Below, one piece after another: positions 20,429-31,788 of a DNA stretch of 52,955 nt. Source of the DNA: Leucogyrophana mollusca (taxonomy: Eukaryota > Basidiomycota > Agaricomycetes > Boletales); the NCBI GenBank assembly GCA_021014945.1, contig MU266527.1, positions 1 to 52,955 of the forward strand. Direction: 5' to 3'. The stretch's first letter is position 1. Each line of letters starts with the position of its first letter. A program made the position numbers and the translations under genes. The notes beneath the pieces are model-generated. The model saw nothing but the letters and a program-made list of their open reading frames with translations, was not told where the DNA came from and searched no databases.

Positions 20429-22999
20429 TCAGGGGCTGGGAAGGTAACATTCGAAGTCTTTGGACGACGAGCCTTTCCAACCAACTACGAGTAATGTCTC
20501 AGCAACGGCGGTTACCGTGTGCGTATATAGACGTACCACACTGCCAGCAATCAAGAAGGCCCAAGGGATCGCTGGGAACGGACTGAATATTGCTGGATGA
20601 ACATCATTTGTGGTGAGGCTTACTATTTCTGCTTGATTTGTAAGAGAGCGGGGTAGTTGGGGCCCCAGAACGACGCTGTGCAGATTGATATTAATACTTG
20701 ATAACAAGTCAGCACGGTTCTCGGAGACTGACTTTCATGCTCGACTTCATATACGTCACCTTCATTCTGTAGCGCAGCCACGGTCACATACTATTCAGTC
20801 GAATGAATGATGAAAAGATACACACAGAATAAGCGCCAGAGTCTGGAGCTATAGCGCGCATCGAGAGGGTGAGGTTGTGCGCGACCCCGAACATGACTTC
20901 AATCTCAGTAGCCGTGGAGTTGTATTCCCAAACTGCTCCTGATATCAGCTATTGCAGCCAGTCAGTAAAAGTGACCTCATCGATTGAAGTTTAAACCAAA
21001 AAAGACTGACATGCCAGAGTGAATCTCGCCATGCTGGGGTAATAGATGTAGCATTTCGCGTGGCGTTGAACAGCACGGGGGGAACGACGGGAATATAAAT
21101 GGCGGGCAACGATACGAGGAGGTCAACCAACTGAGACCTCCCATTGGCTGACTCGAAATTCGTCTTTGGGATAAGACGTGATGCAATGGCTTGTAAAACT
21201 CCCACCGACTGTAAATGCGGACATGATGAGCAAAGGGAGGACAATACACCATAGTGTAGAACGAACCTGTTGGGACGGTATACCGTATTTCTCAAAGAAA
21301 GAATACCATGAAGGTAGGGTCTCAACTATTCCTTGTCCTCCCTGCGCGGTGATAAAGTCCGAGAGGTTCTTCATCGAATTCTGAGCCTCGTCGAGCGCAA
21401 GGTTGGGGGTCACATATATAATGGTGGAGCCCTGCATCGGTGGAGTGGGTTATAGAGGATGAGTGTCTAGAAGATGCGTTGCGTACGATGATATGCCCGC
21501 CCCAACCCTCAGTCGACCACTGCACGGAGCTGTTGACGAGTATCTCGTAGTATTCCCTCAAGCTGGTAGCCGTCGAATTGAAGCTGAAGTAAGCACTGTG
21601 ATTCAATCAGGGTTAGGGGCTTGGATGATTCGAACGTTCGGCAGTGCTGGCTTACACTTGCAACGTGAGCTGCGGTTCAACCTTGCTGGTCGACTCTAGG
21701 ACAACTCCGAACGTTCCACCGCCTCCACCCCGAAGAGCCCAAAATAGATCGGTATTCTGGCATTCGTTCGCGATGCGTAGCTCTCCGTCAGGAGTGACAA
21801 TTTTAAACTCAAGCTAAAATGATGATTCCTTGAGCATCTCGAGAAGATAAATCAGAAGGGACGGGCATACTACGCGGTCAACACCTAAACCAAGAACGGG
21901 GGAGAGGATGCTATGACCGCCACCCTGCATTGGAAGCAAGATTTAATACCTCGTACATTCATCTGTTGGTCGAACTCACCATGAGCCACCCTCCGCTGGC
22001 ACCGACAGTGGTAGCGTAACCTCCAACATATGTTACGTTATTTGCATCTGCGAACTCATAGAGGTCTTGGAAACTGTTTCCGGCCTATGGAGAGTTGCGT
22101 CAGATACCGTGTTGGACGGGTCACAGGTATATATCCGACCTACTCCAGTGGTGATAGCGTTATACGAACTTGAAACCGAACATCCCTGCGGTACGAAAGT
22201 CTTGTTATAGCTCAGCTGTGGAACACCTCCATCAGATCATTGACTTCGCTGGAGAACACAATTTAACGTACCGATGTTAACTTGCGTGTCTGAATTGCAA
22301 CAAAGGGTCAGGGCGGGAGAAACTGGGAGCGTCGGGGAACGTGGCTTACCCACAGCGCGAGTGAGTCTTTCATTGTCGAGCGCCCTTTGTAATCGTGCCC
22401 AGAGTTCTTTATCGAGAGCGGTACATTCGAAGCCTTCGAGAACGCGAACGCCGCAACCAGGTCCCGCTCGTCCTGAATCTCGATCTGTTGAAGTACAGTG
22501 TTAATGAGAGTGATCATAGGTCAACAGCAACATGGCGTACGTAGTAGCGAGAGATACTCCCCTGGTCACAATCGGTTCCAGTGTATGCTAGCGGGTTGGT
22601 CGCATTATTGTAGTCGAGTAAACATTGCTCACTCTTGCCCATGCACGTTTCCCATTCAGACTGGCAGCGCCAAGGAGAGTGAAAATTCGTGCTGGTGCTT
22701 ACAAGGGAACAACTTACGTTCATGGTGTTACCATAGTGCAGAGATCTGAAGCCAGGGGACGTGTAATTCTCCTGCACGATCGCGCAAGCTTGTTGGTCAG
22801 GGGAAACCTGCGCGTGGTCATACCACGAGAAACAAGGTCTCGCGATGGGAGTCGCCGCGTGCAGCCGCCCTTGGACAGTATGATTAAGGCTAACCAACGC
22901 GCCAGAAAGTGAACGAGGGAAGTGGGCCGAAAAAGTAACAGGCAAGCTAAGACAGATAGTATAGAGTGCGACTGCCACAGCTGATATCCTGCGGCCCAT
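20429..22999 (-). CDS. Secreted FAD-linked oxidase (berberine-bridge-like)
   Basis: Sixteen exons from 22999 to 20429 join to 1707 nt, 568 aa. They include an 18-nt exon (22289-22272) and several of 34-56 nt. A hydrophobic signal peptide is present ([17 protein letters not shown]). The FAD_binding_4 fold shows [11 protein letters not shown] (His is the expected covalent flavin site), [25 protein letters not shown] and [16 protein letters not shown]. The C-terminal BBE part shows [26 protein letters not shown] and LLDCWQCVGWKG. No Cys occurs in the VGxxGGW segment, so only one flavin bond is expected. Relatives oxidise alcohols, sugars or alkaloid-like substrates; the substrate is unknown. One acceptor (20938 or 20932) is uncertain. 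It is divergent from the 7TM gene at 23837. An upstream in-frame ATG at 23056 is possible. Confidence 0.9.
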
Positions 23000-23836
23000 G
23001 CTGGCGAACACGAATTTTGAGGGGAATTGCGAGCCCGCTTTTCTTGTACTTAACATAGATTTTCAACTGCAGCCGGTAAGCGTAGGCTAATCCCCCAAGC
23101 TTGGATAAGGTGGCCATGAACACAGCCAAACTTCCGCAGGGGATGTAGGCTATGTCGCCGTGGACATCGGGACCCATTATGTTTATGCTAATTAACTGCG
23201 CAAGGGGTCAGGCGTGGAGAATGCTCTCGGTTGACACTGCAGTGATAGCTGAAACGCTGGTTGGGTCCGAACCTCGGGGGACTCGGGATGCCAGTAATTG
23301 TCAAGGAGTCGGGTCGGAACAGGAATCGAAGATGCGCATGCGTAACGAGCATCTAGGCGTATGAGCACTTGAACAGCAATCCGAGCGCTCTGTACTGAGT
23401 CAGGACCGACGTAACTGGTACGTGCATTCAATAATTCGCAGTGGATTGCTGGCATTGGCAAGGTCATAGAAGAACCAGTACGGAAATTGTGCAGGCGACA
23501 AGAGGCGGTGAGGAATTGGAATTGAGGTGGAGTGACAACGTCGTGAGATATTTTATCTAAAAGCATTGCAATAACAGCGGCCTCATTAGCGTTGCCACAA
23601 TATTGCTGTTGCCCTTCACTGTTGTCGACGATGACCATATTGATCATGTTTTCGCTGGAACTTCAAGCCTCAGCTTTCCTGCTGGAAATCCATTTGGTAG
23701 TGGCCGAAGCCGACCCTACTTCCGAAGAATGAATTGATCGCGATCTGTTGCCGGCCATGTAATAGTACCTACTCCGTGAGCAGCCAATGCCATATCATCT
23801 CTGGTTTTCACTCTGCGTCGCTATACTGCCCATAGA
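23000..23836. other. Bidirectional spacer between FAD oxidase and 7TM gene
   Basis: About 840 bp between divergent starts. A 151-codon minus-strand frame (23647-23192) matches the DNA at 1690-2130, but the frame is not conserved there, so no gene is called. The spacer presumably holds both promoters. Confidence 0.45.
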
Positions 23837-25015
23837 ATGGGCTTCAACATTCATTTAGTCAGAAGTGAGTTTGCTCTGTTCCCCTGTTATTTTGTGAAAC
23901 TAAACATGGTGTTTGTTAGAGGTGGCCGCTGTGGTTCATGGTGTTGCCATTTCCTCCACAGTATTCAGGCTGTCGTATCGATGGTACAGGCTCCGCTTCT
24001 GGTGGGAAGACGGGTGGGCGTCCGTGGCTCTTCTTTTCGACGTGGTGTGCGTCATATGCACGTGGATACAAGTACCAGTGGCCAGTGGGTACTCTAACTC
24101 GCCGCTTTTTCTAACCCGAGCTTCAACTTTACATTGCCGTGTATCGCGCAGGTAAGAGCGCTTTTCTTGTCAACAATGCTGCAAATTGGGTGGTAGCGGT
24201 ATCCTTCACCTCCGTAGTTTGGTGAGCGCTCCGTGTAATCTGTTCCAATCAGCCATGTAGACGAATAACGCTCAGGGCAGCTCGTTTAAGCGTTCTTTTC
24301 TCAATAGTCCGAGTGGCTAATCCTGCGCCAAGAATCCGATGGTTTGCCGTTTGTGTAGCAATCGCATTTGGCGTTATGTGGCTTGGTATCGTGGGGATAA
24401 AATTATACGTCTGCGATCGCCACCGGTGCTTGATGAGGAGCGAACTCGCTATTTCACAACTCACAAGTGGGTCAATCTCTGTGATACGACTTAAATACCT
24501 TTCACAGGTTCTCCTTGTCATAGCGGACGCCATTTCGGATACTGTCCTGGTTGCACTGCCCTTCCTCCTACTGCGAGGTGTCAAGGTATCCAGGAATGCA
24601 CGGATCTTGATATCGTGCGCCTTATCCGCCTCTCTCTTGATAACTGCCATCACCATTTTGCAATCCACCCTCCTTTGTATACATGCACCGCCCCTCACAA
24701 CTACTATCGTGGCGCACGTGCAAGTGAGTCATGCTTGCCTTCCGCGCGAACAGTCCAGCCTGACATATCCTCGGGGGGTTGCAGGCCGCCCTGTCATTGA
24801 TGGTGTGCAATCTCCTGGTCATTGCCACATGCGTATATCGCGTATACCGCAAGAGCGGGAGTGCTGATTTAGATCATTCGTTTTCTGGGAGCGAAGCAGT
24901 CGAGTTGACTACTATCGTTCTGACGCAGTTCACGGGCCAGTCGAATGATGAGGGAGGAAATATTGGAACTGCCGCAGACCCAGCCACTTCACAGGTCGCA
25001 TCCCATCGATCGTGA
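23837..25015 (+). CDS. 7TM rhodopsin-like (PTH11-type) membrane protein, copy 3
   Basis: Exons 23837-23864, 23920-24084, 24152-24221, 24276-24723 and 24785-25015 join to 942 nt, 313 aa. The second intron uses the donor GTGGGT, which restores the frame and is shared with the copy at 1410-327. Motifs are RWYRLRFWWEDGWASVALLF, CVICTWIQ, IKLYVCDRHRC, ADAISDTVLVALPFLLLRG and VCNLLVIATCVYRVYRKSG (last helix and basic stop). It is closest to the left-arm copy (most residues identical) but has a full-length tail. The reading frame is intact, so it is probably live. The predicted location is the plasma membrane; the ligand is unknown. Confidence 0.83.
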
Positions 25016-26084
25016 CCACCATCCATTCCAATGGATTACTGCATCAACGTTCCTGCTGCTCTCCAACAGTGTCCTTAGGGTGGGGTTTTCTGTCGTATCG
25101 TGCCACTTTTAACCTACGCAACGTATCGCTTTATATTCTGCGGACATATTGTTAATTTCCTGTGTACCTCGTCTATCTCTGCGTCTTCAATAGGGAAATC
25201 AATCTGGAAGCCTCGCGATATCAAATGCCGACACACCTGGGCAGCTTTTGTCTGTCCGCTTCAATCCCCCGAGCACACCCAGTCAACGTCCTTGATTCAC
25301 TTTGGAAAACCATGCGCATGTACCGGGCCCTGAACCCTGATCCAGCGCGTACTGCTCTTACACGTTCGCGGGCTTCCAGGCCACAGATCCTGATTCGCGC
25401 TCTTTCAGGCTGAGTTCCAGTCCTCGTGACTTGTATCATGGATGGTCCGATTAGTCAGGATTAGTCTCCGTCGCGACTTCGTCTGATTGGCTGACCTCTT
25501 CAGCTTTATCGAGTGCGGATTTGGAGAGGCGACGGAGCGAATATCAATATGCATGTCCAAATGGTCAGATTTCAATCCCAAGAACCTTTCCCGCTCAACC
25601 CAAAAAAAATCAATCAATTTAGATCCTTTAATTTGATGGGCAGTTCTTGATGTTTTATATATATTACACCCGATTCCCTGACAATTCATTCAATGCTGGT
25701 GCCTTAGGGCGCAATCGGTATCACTATCGAGGTAAGGGTTACGTTTTTGCTCGCGATCCGTTAGCTCATAGCTCACTTGGTTTATGGATAGACACGCGGA
25801 TTTTTATGGAAGGTTGCATACGTTGCGAAGAATACATGCAGTGCGTGATTGACGCCCCGTACCGCGTCCTTTGGTGTTGGTAAGCATCCATCATGAACGT
25901 GGCATGATGTGCTCAACGTGCCTCCTGCAGGAGGCGCTCAATGAGGCGCCGAACTACAAATGACACCTAACTTGGACCATCGCATGACTACGAAATTTAG
26001 GTTGCAGCGAGCGGCTTTGGTGGTATATCTACCTCGTTATGTGGCGGCGTCTTCCCCATCCCTTCTTATCAACGTCCCGTTTTC
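25016..26084. other. Intergenic, with a 16-bp perfect palindrome
   Basis: No gene recognised. GCCTCCTGCAGGAGGC at 25920-25935 is a perfect palindrome, followed by GAGGCGC repeated at 25931-25937 and 25943-25949. It lies about 150 bp upstream of the CorA-like gene start, a position where a dimeric regulator could bind. A short reading frame at 25647-25883 has no motif. Confidence 0.45.
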
Positions 26085-28341
26085 ATGAACGTTTCAGCCC
26101 ACCTGACAGTTCCCACTGACCTCAATGAGACGGACCCCAGCAGCGCAACCCCGATCTTACGCAGGGTGCCTCCCCAAACCCCCGCTCCAAGGTGAGTACT
26201 CAGCGTACTGTGAAACCACAACAACTGACTTGATGCACATAACGGACCTGCAGGTATCGACATGCGGCACCTTCGGGTCCATGGCCGTGGATGGATTTCA
26301 GCGTTGACCTCGCCGAGATCCCACCAGCTTCGCCCATCGACAGGTCATGGAAAGGATACCCACAAAACATTTTTGGAAACTGGACTCCCGACCAAGTAGA
26401 TCGGAGCGAAATGCTGACAAGATGCTCAACTTGTGGGAAATGTATGATCTACAATGTCTACGTTAACCAGGACGGAAAATTCGCGGACCCACAAGCTCAC
26501 TCGGTGCAGAAGGATGACGAAGAAGAATTTTGGAATTTGCTGCAGGAAGGAGTAGGTCAAGCCCTTTGTTTTGTATTGAGCTGTGAGATCTGATGGTTTG
26601 GAAAGCGGCCACCGGCTACTCGCGTACGAGCTCTGTTCGTCGACAATTTGTCGCTGTCTGTGATGAAAATGCTAGGGACTCAGTGTGTATTGCTCGAATC
26701 GCCATGAAACAGGAACTGACAACTCTCAGTTACAATATCGAGCCCTTCTTCTTTTCATCCTCGATGAACTGGATACCGTCACAGTACCAGGAAGATCCTC
26801 ACCCTGGCGAAGGAGATCGTAAGCACTGAAATAACAGAAATTCTCCACGATGCTTATTGGGCTTAGATATAACCATTACTCTACCATTCATACGGGCAGC
26901 AATTGATCCAGAAAGTGTCCAGCCGGAACTACTAGACGCATCCCTACTCCCCCCGCTCACCGGTATGCACAGTCTTTCCCACTTAGGCAATGCGCTGACG
27001 TTGTACTCGCAAGACATCGATACCCAAATCCCACTTCCACTCTCTTCCAGTATGGTGACCTTTTTATGCCTCGACCACCATCTAATTTCCTTTCTTAGCT
27101 GGTAAAATCCTAGTTAATGATCTTCTTGCTATCCACATGGTCCGAAATCGAGTATCGAGCACCATTATCTCTTACCATGCAGACCCCAGCTTGGAAGGGA
27201 CGTCCGCAAAGAAGCTGCATTCCATCGTGTACAGAGCCAGCCGTAGTGTGTACTGGGGAAAGATATTTGCCGGATCAAACGATCCAACGTTCCTTCTGGT
27301 CGCCATTTTGTGGTACGCGCTTTACGCATGGGATGAGGCATACGAGGTATTGTATAAACAGATCACTTGGCTGGTAAGTCAAGCTACCTCTTTCACGTAG
27401 GGTTCACCAGCCGTAACATATCTGTTTTGCAGGAAGACAAAGTGCTGAAGAGCCCGGCTAATGCCACCCACCACACGAACGAGCTACATGTGCTGCAGGC
27501 CCACCTTCTACACCATGTCTCCCTTTTGCAGGAGTTCCAGAAATCCGTCAAATTCGTACGCGACACTACCAATCCTGCCCTTAGGTCGTTATATACCTCC
27601 ACAGAGCTGAAAGATTCGAATAAGCTCTTGAAAAAGGAATGCAATAACCTATCATCCGAGATTCGAAGGTTACAGGGAAGGAGGGATATGCAGAGCGATC
27701 GTCTCAGGAACATTATGAATCTTGTGCGTTGCGTTCGTTCCAATGGCCGGGGTCAACTTGCTCATTTGTGACTTCGCAGGCTTTCGCCACCGTCAACATC
27801 GAGGATAGCAAGCAAATGCGAAAACTGACGGAAGCCGCTGTAGCGGACTCGACTGAGATGAAGATACTCACCGGGGCTGCCGTGAGAGACTCGGCTGCAA
27901 TGAAACAGGTACGTCCCTGTCACTATCCTCAAGCCTTCAGTGCTGAGGTACGCTCTCTAGGTCTCATACCTTACGATGATCTTCCTACCTGCTAGCTTCA
28001 CAGCTGTCTGTTCCTTATTCGTGCCCCATATCTTCCAATTGACAAATCGACTGTTCTGACAGGGGGTGTTTGGGATGAATGTTGAAGAAATGAAATCAGA
28101 AACGCTGTCCCGCTTCCTCGAAACGACATTTGCGCTCACACTGGTGACCGCCTGGCTGATTGTTGCGTTCCAGGCTAAAAGCGCCTTCCACGACAGCAAA
28201 AACGATTCATTCTGGACTGGCAGACTATGGTGGCCGGTGTGGTATACGCGACAGTTAGCGCGGAAGTGGAAAGACCAGATTGCGCTTAAGAAGCGAGGGA
28301 ATGGATGGAGAGGAGTCGACAATACTGGTTCCCCCGCTTAA
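26085..28341 (+). CDS. CorA-like divalent-cation transporter family protein, copy 1
   Basis: Eleven exons join to 1722 nt, 573 aa: 26085-26191, 26254-26551, 26606-26682, 26730-26818, 26867-26962, 27014-27049, 27099-27373, 27433-27723, 27780-27908, 27961-28005 and 28063-28341. The C-terminal third has the CorA layout. A long helical, coiled-coil-prone part (LLKKECNNLSSEIRRLQGRR) precedes SYLTMIFLPASFTAGVFGMN. GMN is the CorA selectivity signature at the end of the first membrane helix. A second helix follows (ETTFALTLVTAWLIVAFQ), then a basic cytosolic tail. The N-terminal half (RYRHAAPSGPWPWMDF, RVRALFVDNLSL, ILWYALYAWDEAYEVLY) is lineage-specific. It is convergent with its paralogue at 30797-28566; the stops are 224 bp apart. 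Transport is inferred from the fold only. Confidence 0.85.
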
Positions 28342-28565
28342 GCATAAACTACAGTAGTTCTACATCTGCTCGACGTAACTTGACCGATCAACCTGGCTTG
28401 ATAAATGGAGATCCATTGTGCGACACCTGAATTCCGAGCCCTGAGTCAGTATTCTAGATGGTCTACACGAGTGTCAGAAGTATAGTCGTTATCATGAGTT
28501 CACTACGATTCAACTCGAAGCAAACAGGTTTGTACCGCAAAGACGAAACATCCAGGAATCAACGT

Positions 28566-30797
28566 TCAGGGAGACTCCTTCTCTTCACCCCGCCCCTTCT
28601 GCCAATGATTCCGAATCTTCCTACGCGTGTAGAACACCGGCCACCACAATCGCTGCGTCCAGAAATCGCCGTCCTCGACGTCATGCATGGGGCTTTTGGA
28701 TTGGAAAGCCACGACTAGCCACGCAGTCACAAATGTGAGTGCGATCGTCGTTTCGGCGTAGTGACTCAGCGTCTCCAGGGACCCTTGGTTAATCTCCTTG
28801 ACGTTCATCCCAAACACTGCCTGTTTTTGGGACAAGGTGTCAGTTCCACACAGTTCCACACGGTAAAAGCTCAAGACAGTTTACGCACGGCTGTGAAGCT
28901 CGCAGGCAGGAATATCATTGTTAGGTACGAGATCTATTAGAGCGTCAGGAAGACGGGCATTGTTGTCGTGAGATGTACGCATACCTGTTTCATAGCTGCC
29001 GAGTCACGTACGGCTGCTTCCGTTAACTTTCGCATATGTTTACTGTCTTCGATGTTCACAGTGGCGAAAGCCTACATAGCGGTGTCAGATCCGCCATGCC
29101 TGGGGAGAAGAAAACGTACGAGCTCCATGACGTTCTTCAACCGGCTGCTCTGCATCGCTCTGCGTCCCTCTAGTCTATCAATCTCTGATAATAGGTTATC
29201 ACATTCCTTCTTCATAAGCTCTTTCGAGTCCTCTCGTTTCTGGGTATCGTACGTGGGAGAATCCATAGCCGGGTTAGGGGTGAGTAGCACGAATGTGACA
29301 GATTTGTGGAAGTCCTGTAGAAGAGAGGTATAATGCAATAGATGGGCTTGTAGTATATGTAGCTCGCGAGTGAGATGTATGTCGTTCGTCGATATAACGC
29401 GGGATTCCTGGACGCCAAGGTCAGGACGCACAAACTCAGCAAGACTACGGAACTTACCAGCCAGTTGATGTGTGTGTACAGGACTTCAAACGCCTCGTCC
29501 CAAGCATAGAGTGCGTACCAGAGGATTGCTAGTAGAAGGAACGTCGGATCATCGGATTTATCGAAGATCTTGCTCCAGTATACGCTCTGGCCGGCTCGTT
29601 GTACGAGGGAATGCAGCCGCTTGGCCGACGTTCTCCGCCAGGTGGAGCCGGGGTGGTATGATATAATCGTACTCGATTCCGCGGTTCGGACCATATGGAC
29701 AGCTAGAAGATCGAGCAGCAATATGTTCCCAGCTAAAGAAGAAAGCACGAAAGGTAAATAAGATGGAGAAACGAACAAGTAAAAAGTGCACACTTGAACG
29801 CAGGGAAAGCGATGCCTGGGTATCGATAACTTGTTGGTCATCTGTATAGCGTCAACACATGCACGACGCAAATTAGAAGAGGAAACATACCCATGAACGG
29901 GGGAGCTACTTTAGGGGTGAAAGGAGCCTTTGGGAAAGCATCTTGGAATATTTCCGACGTCGGAGTGGTAGGTGCGGTGGTTGGGTTTATCATCGTTCGT
30001 ATAAAAGGGAGGGTGATCGTGATATCTAGAACTCGAGTGAGACTTGCTTGTTAATATATGTGAACATCAGTACTCACGATCTCCGATGCCCGGTCGAAGT
30101 TCTTCCTGGTATCGCGATGGTATCCAATTCACCGAAGAAGAAAAGAAGAAAGGCTCTATATTGAATCTTGCACATATTAGCCCGCCGTGCCATGGCTGGT
30201 GCAATCAACCACTCACTTTGTTCCCAGCATCTTCAGAACAGGCAGCGACATGTTGTCGACAAACAAAGCTCTGACGCGTATGCCATGTGGTCGCTTTTGA
30301 GAGACATTGAGCGTCCTCTTTCGGTTCAAGAAACACTCAGCTTACTGTTTCCTGTACTAACTCCCAAAACTGCTCTGTGTTTTCCGGGGACACTGGGATA
30401 GCATCGTGATCTCCGAAAGATGGGTCCTCTGTGACGTCGATCATGTGTATCGTACTTTCCCCCGAATTCGAGGCACTGCTCAGCATTTTGCTACGTTTGA
30501 CTTGGTCATGCGTCCAATTTGGAAAAAGATTTTGCGGGTAGCCCTTCCATGACTTATCAGTGATACCTTGAGGCGGTGATGCGTGGACGAGGCCAAAGTC
30601 TGAGCCAAAATCCATCCATGGCCATGGGCCGGAAGGAGCCGCGTGTCGATATCTGAAATGCAAGACATATCGACCGTATCAGTTTCCGATCTTCGATGCG
30701 AGCTCCAGCATACCAGAATAGCCAAGGATTCTTTCCAGTTGAAATGGTAGCGCTGTATTTACCTTGGAGCGGGTGTTCTGGGAGGCATCTCTCGCAT
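28566..30797 (-). CDS. CorA-like divalent-cation transporter family protein, copy 2
   Basis: Eleven exons join to 1641 nt, 546 aa: 30797-30763, 30652-30346, 30293-30217, 30166-30078, 30025-29891, 29841-29794, 29732-29458, 29407-29120, 29071-28985, 28933-28889 and 28820-28566. Intron positions and phases match those of copy 1 one for one. The CorA end reads SYLTMIFLPASFTA, then AVFGMNVKEI, then ETTIALTFVTAWLVVAFQSK. It differs by a shorter start, an insert of about 17 residues after LPFIRTMI, and loss of 14 residues in the exon with ATVNIEDSK. A start at 30797 (MREMPPRTPAPR) is chosen because the frame then aligns with copy 1. Both copies look functional. Confidence 0.83.
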
Positions 30798-31788
30798 GCT
30801 ATGCAATGTGCTGCGCGGCTCATTGTTGCTGGGCAGCACGGGTGGGAAAGTCACAGAGATCCTGGTAGAATTTCTTGTACTCATCATGAGCTCGTGAGGG
30901 CTGGGCTTGGGCTTGATGAAAGGATGAAAGGATTTTACAGCACGGCCAAGCTAGATATAAGTACGACAAATGCCTGACGAAGCGCCCAGGGACCCTCAAG
31001 GCCTCAGTTACCGCCGTCACCGGCTGGGCAAGCTGATTGATCCTCGGCTGTCAAACTGGTCCGGGTTTTGACTGGGATCGACTCGGACTTGGCTCTTCGC
31101 ACAGCTGTGGCCTCCTGTGGGGTTGTGGAGAAGCTGAAAGCTCCAAGCCCCAAGAGGCTGTACTATAACAACGCTCAAGCTCTCTATCATCTCGCACTCG
31201 TAGCCCCCGACGGGGGTGGAGGGAGACGCAATCCAACGCAATTAACATGCAGACCTACCGATTACTATTAATATAGCCGCAGCAAGCCAGCGTCAATTTT
31301 CAGGGTTCTTCGAATTTACACCGAGTAGAAGGAAGCCCAACTATATATACAAGTGTCCAAAATCACTGTCGAGCCCACATCTATGCAAGGGTATCATTTG
31401 AACTCGACCCGTCGACCTCCGCAACACAACCCGAGTAGGCCTCTCAACCGCAATTGCGGCCTGGGGTGTAAACGCCCACCAAGAACTACCCACACCACTC
31501 GACCTCCGAAAGCACCCCCAGCGTTGTCGCGAAGGGGAGCTGTAGCGACTCCATCGGATGAGGAGAACGAACGAGGTGGGTATCCATGGCTTGACATATA
31601 CGCCTCGTTACCTCTGTATCGAGACTTTTGGGCACCGAAAACGGGATGGTGGGAGTAACTGGCAGCCACCATAATTCACGACCAGGAACTTTCAGCGCTC
31701 GTCGGTCCAAGTCCCAATTCGTGTGCACATCGCGGCTCGCCACTCCCTCCCATCGGTACCTAGACCCTCCCCACGCACGCGCCTACCC
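30798..31788. other. Intergenic, nothing recognised
   Basis: Short ORFs on both strands lack motifs. This stretch separates the CorA-like gene start from the 3' end of the ArsB/NhaD-type transporter. Confidence 0.4.

Larger units (their letters stand above)
21655..25015 (-). repeat. Right arm of the inverted segmental duplication
   Basis: Reverse-complement partner of 327-3315, with the same order: oxidase 5' exons, spacer, 7TM gene. Here both genes are intact, so this arm is the functional version or the recently constrained one. Exon boundaries of the 7TM gene are preserved in both arms. Confidence 0.8.

Noticed and set aside
23192..23647. 151-codon minus-strand 'gene' upstream of the FAD oxidase
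   Set aside because: The homologous DNA at 1690-2130 has a different, broken frame, so the protein is not conserved. There is no domain.
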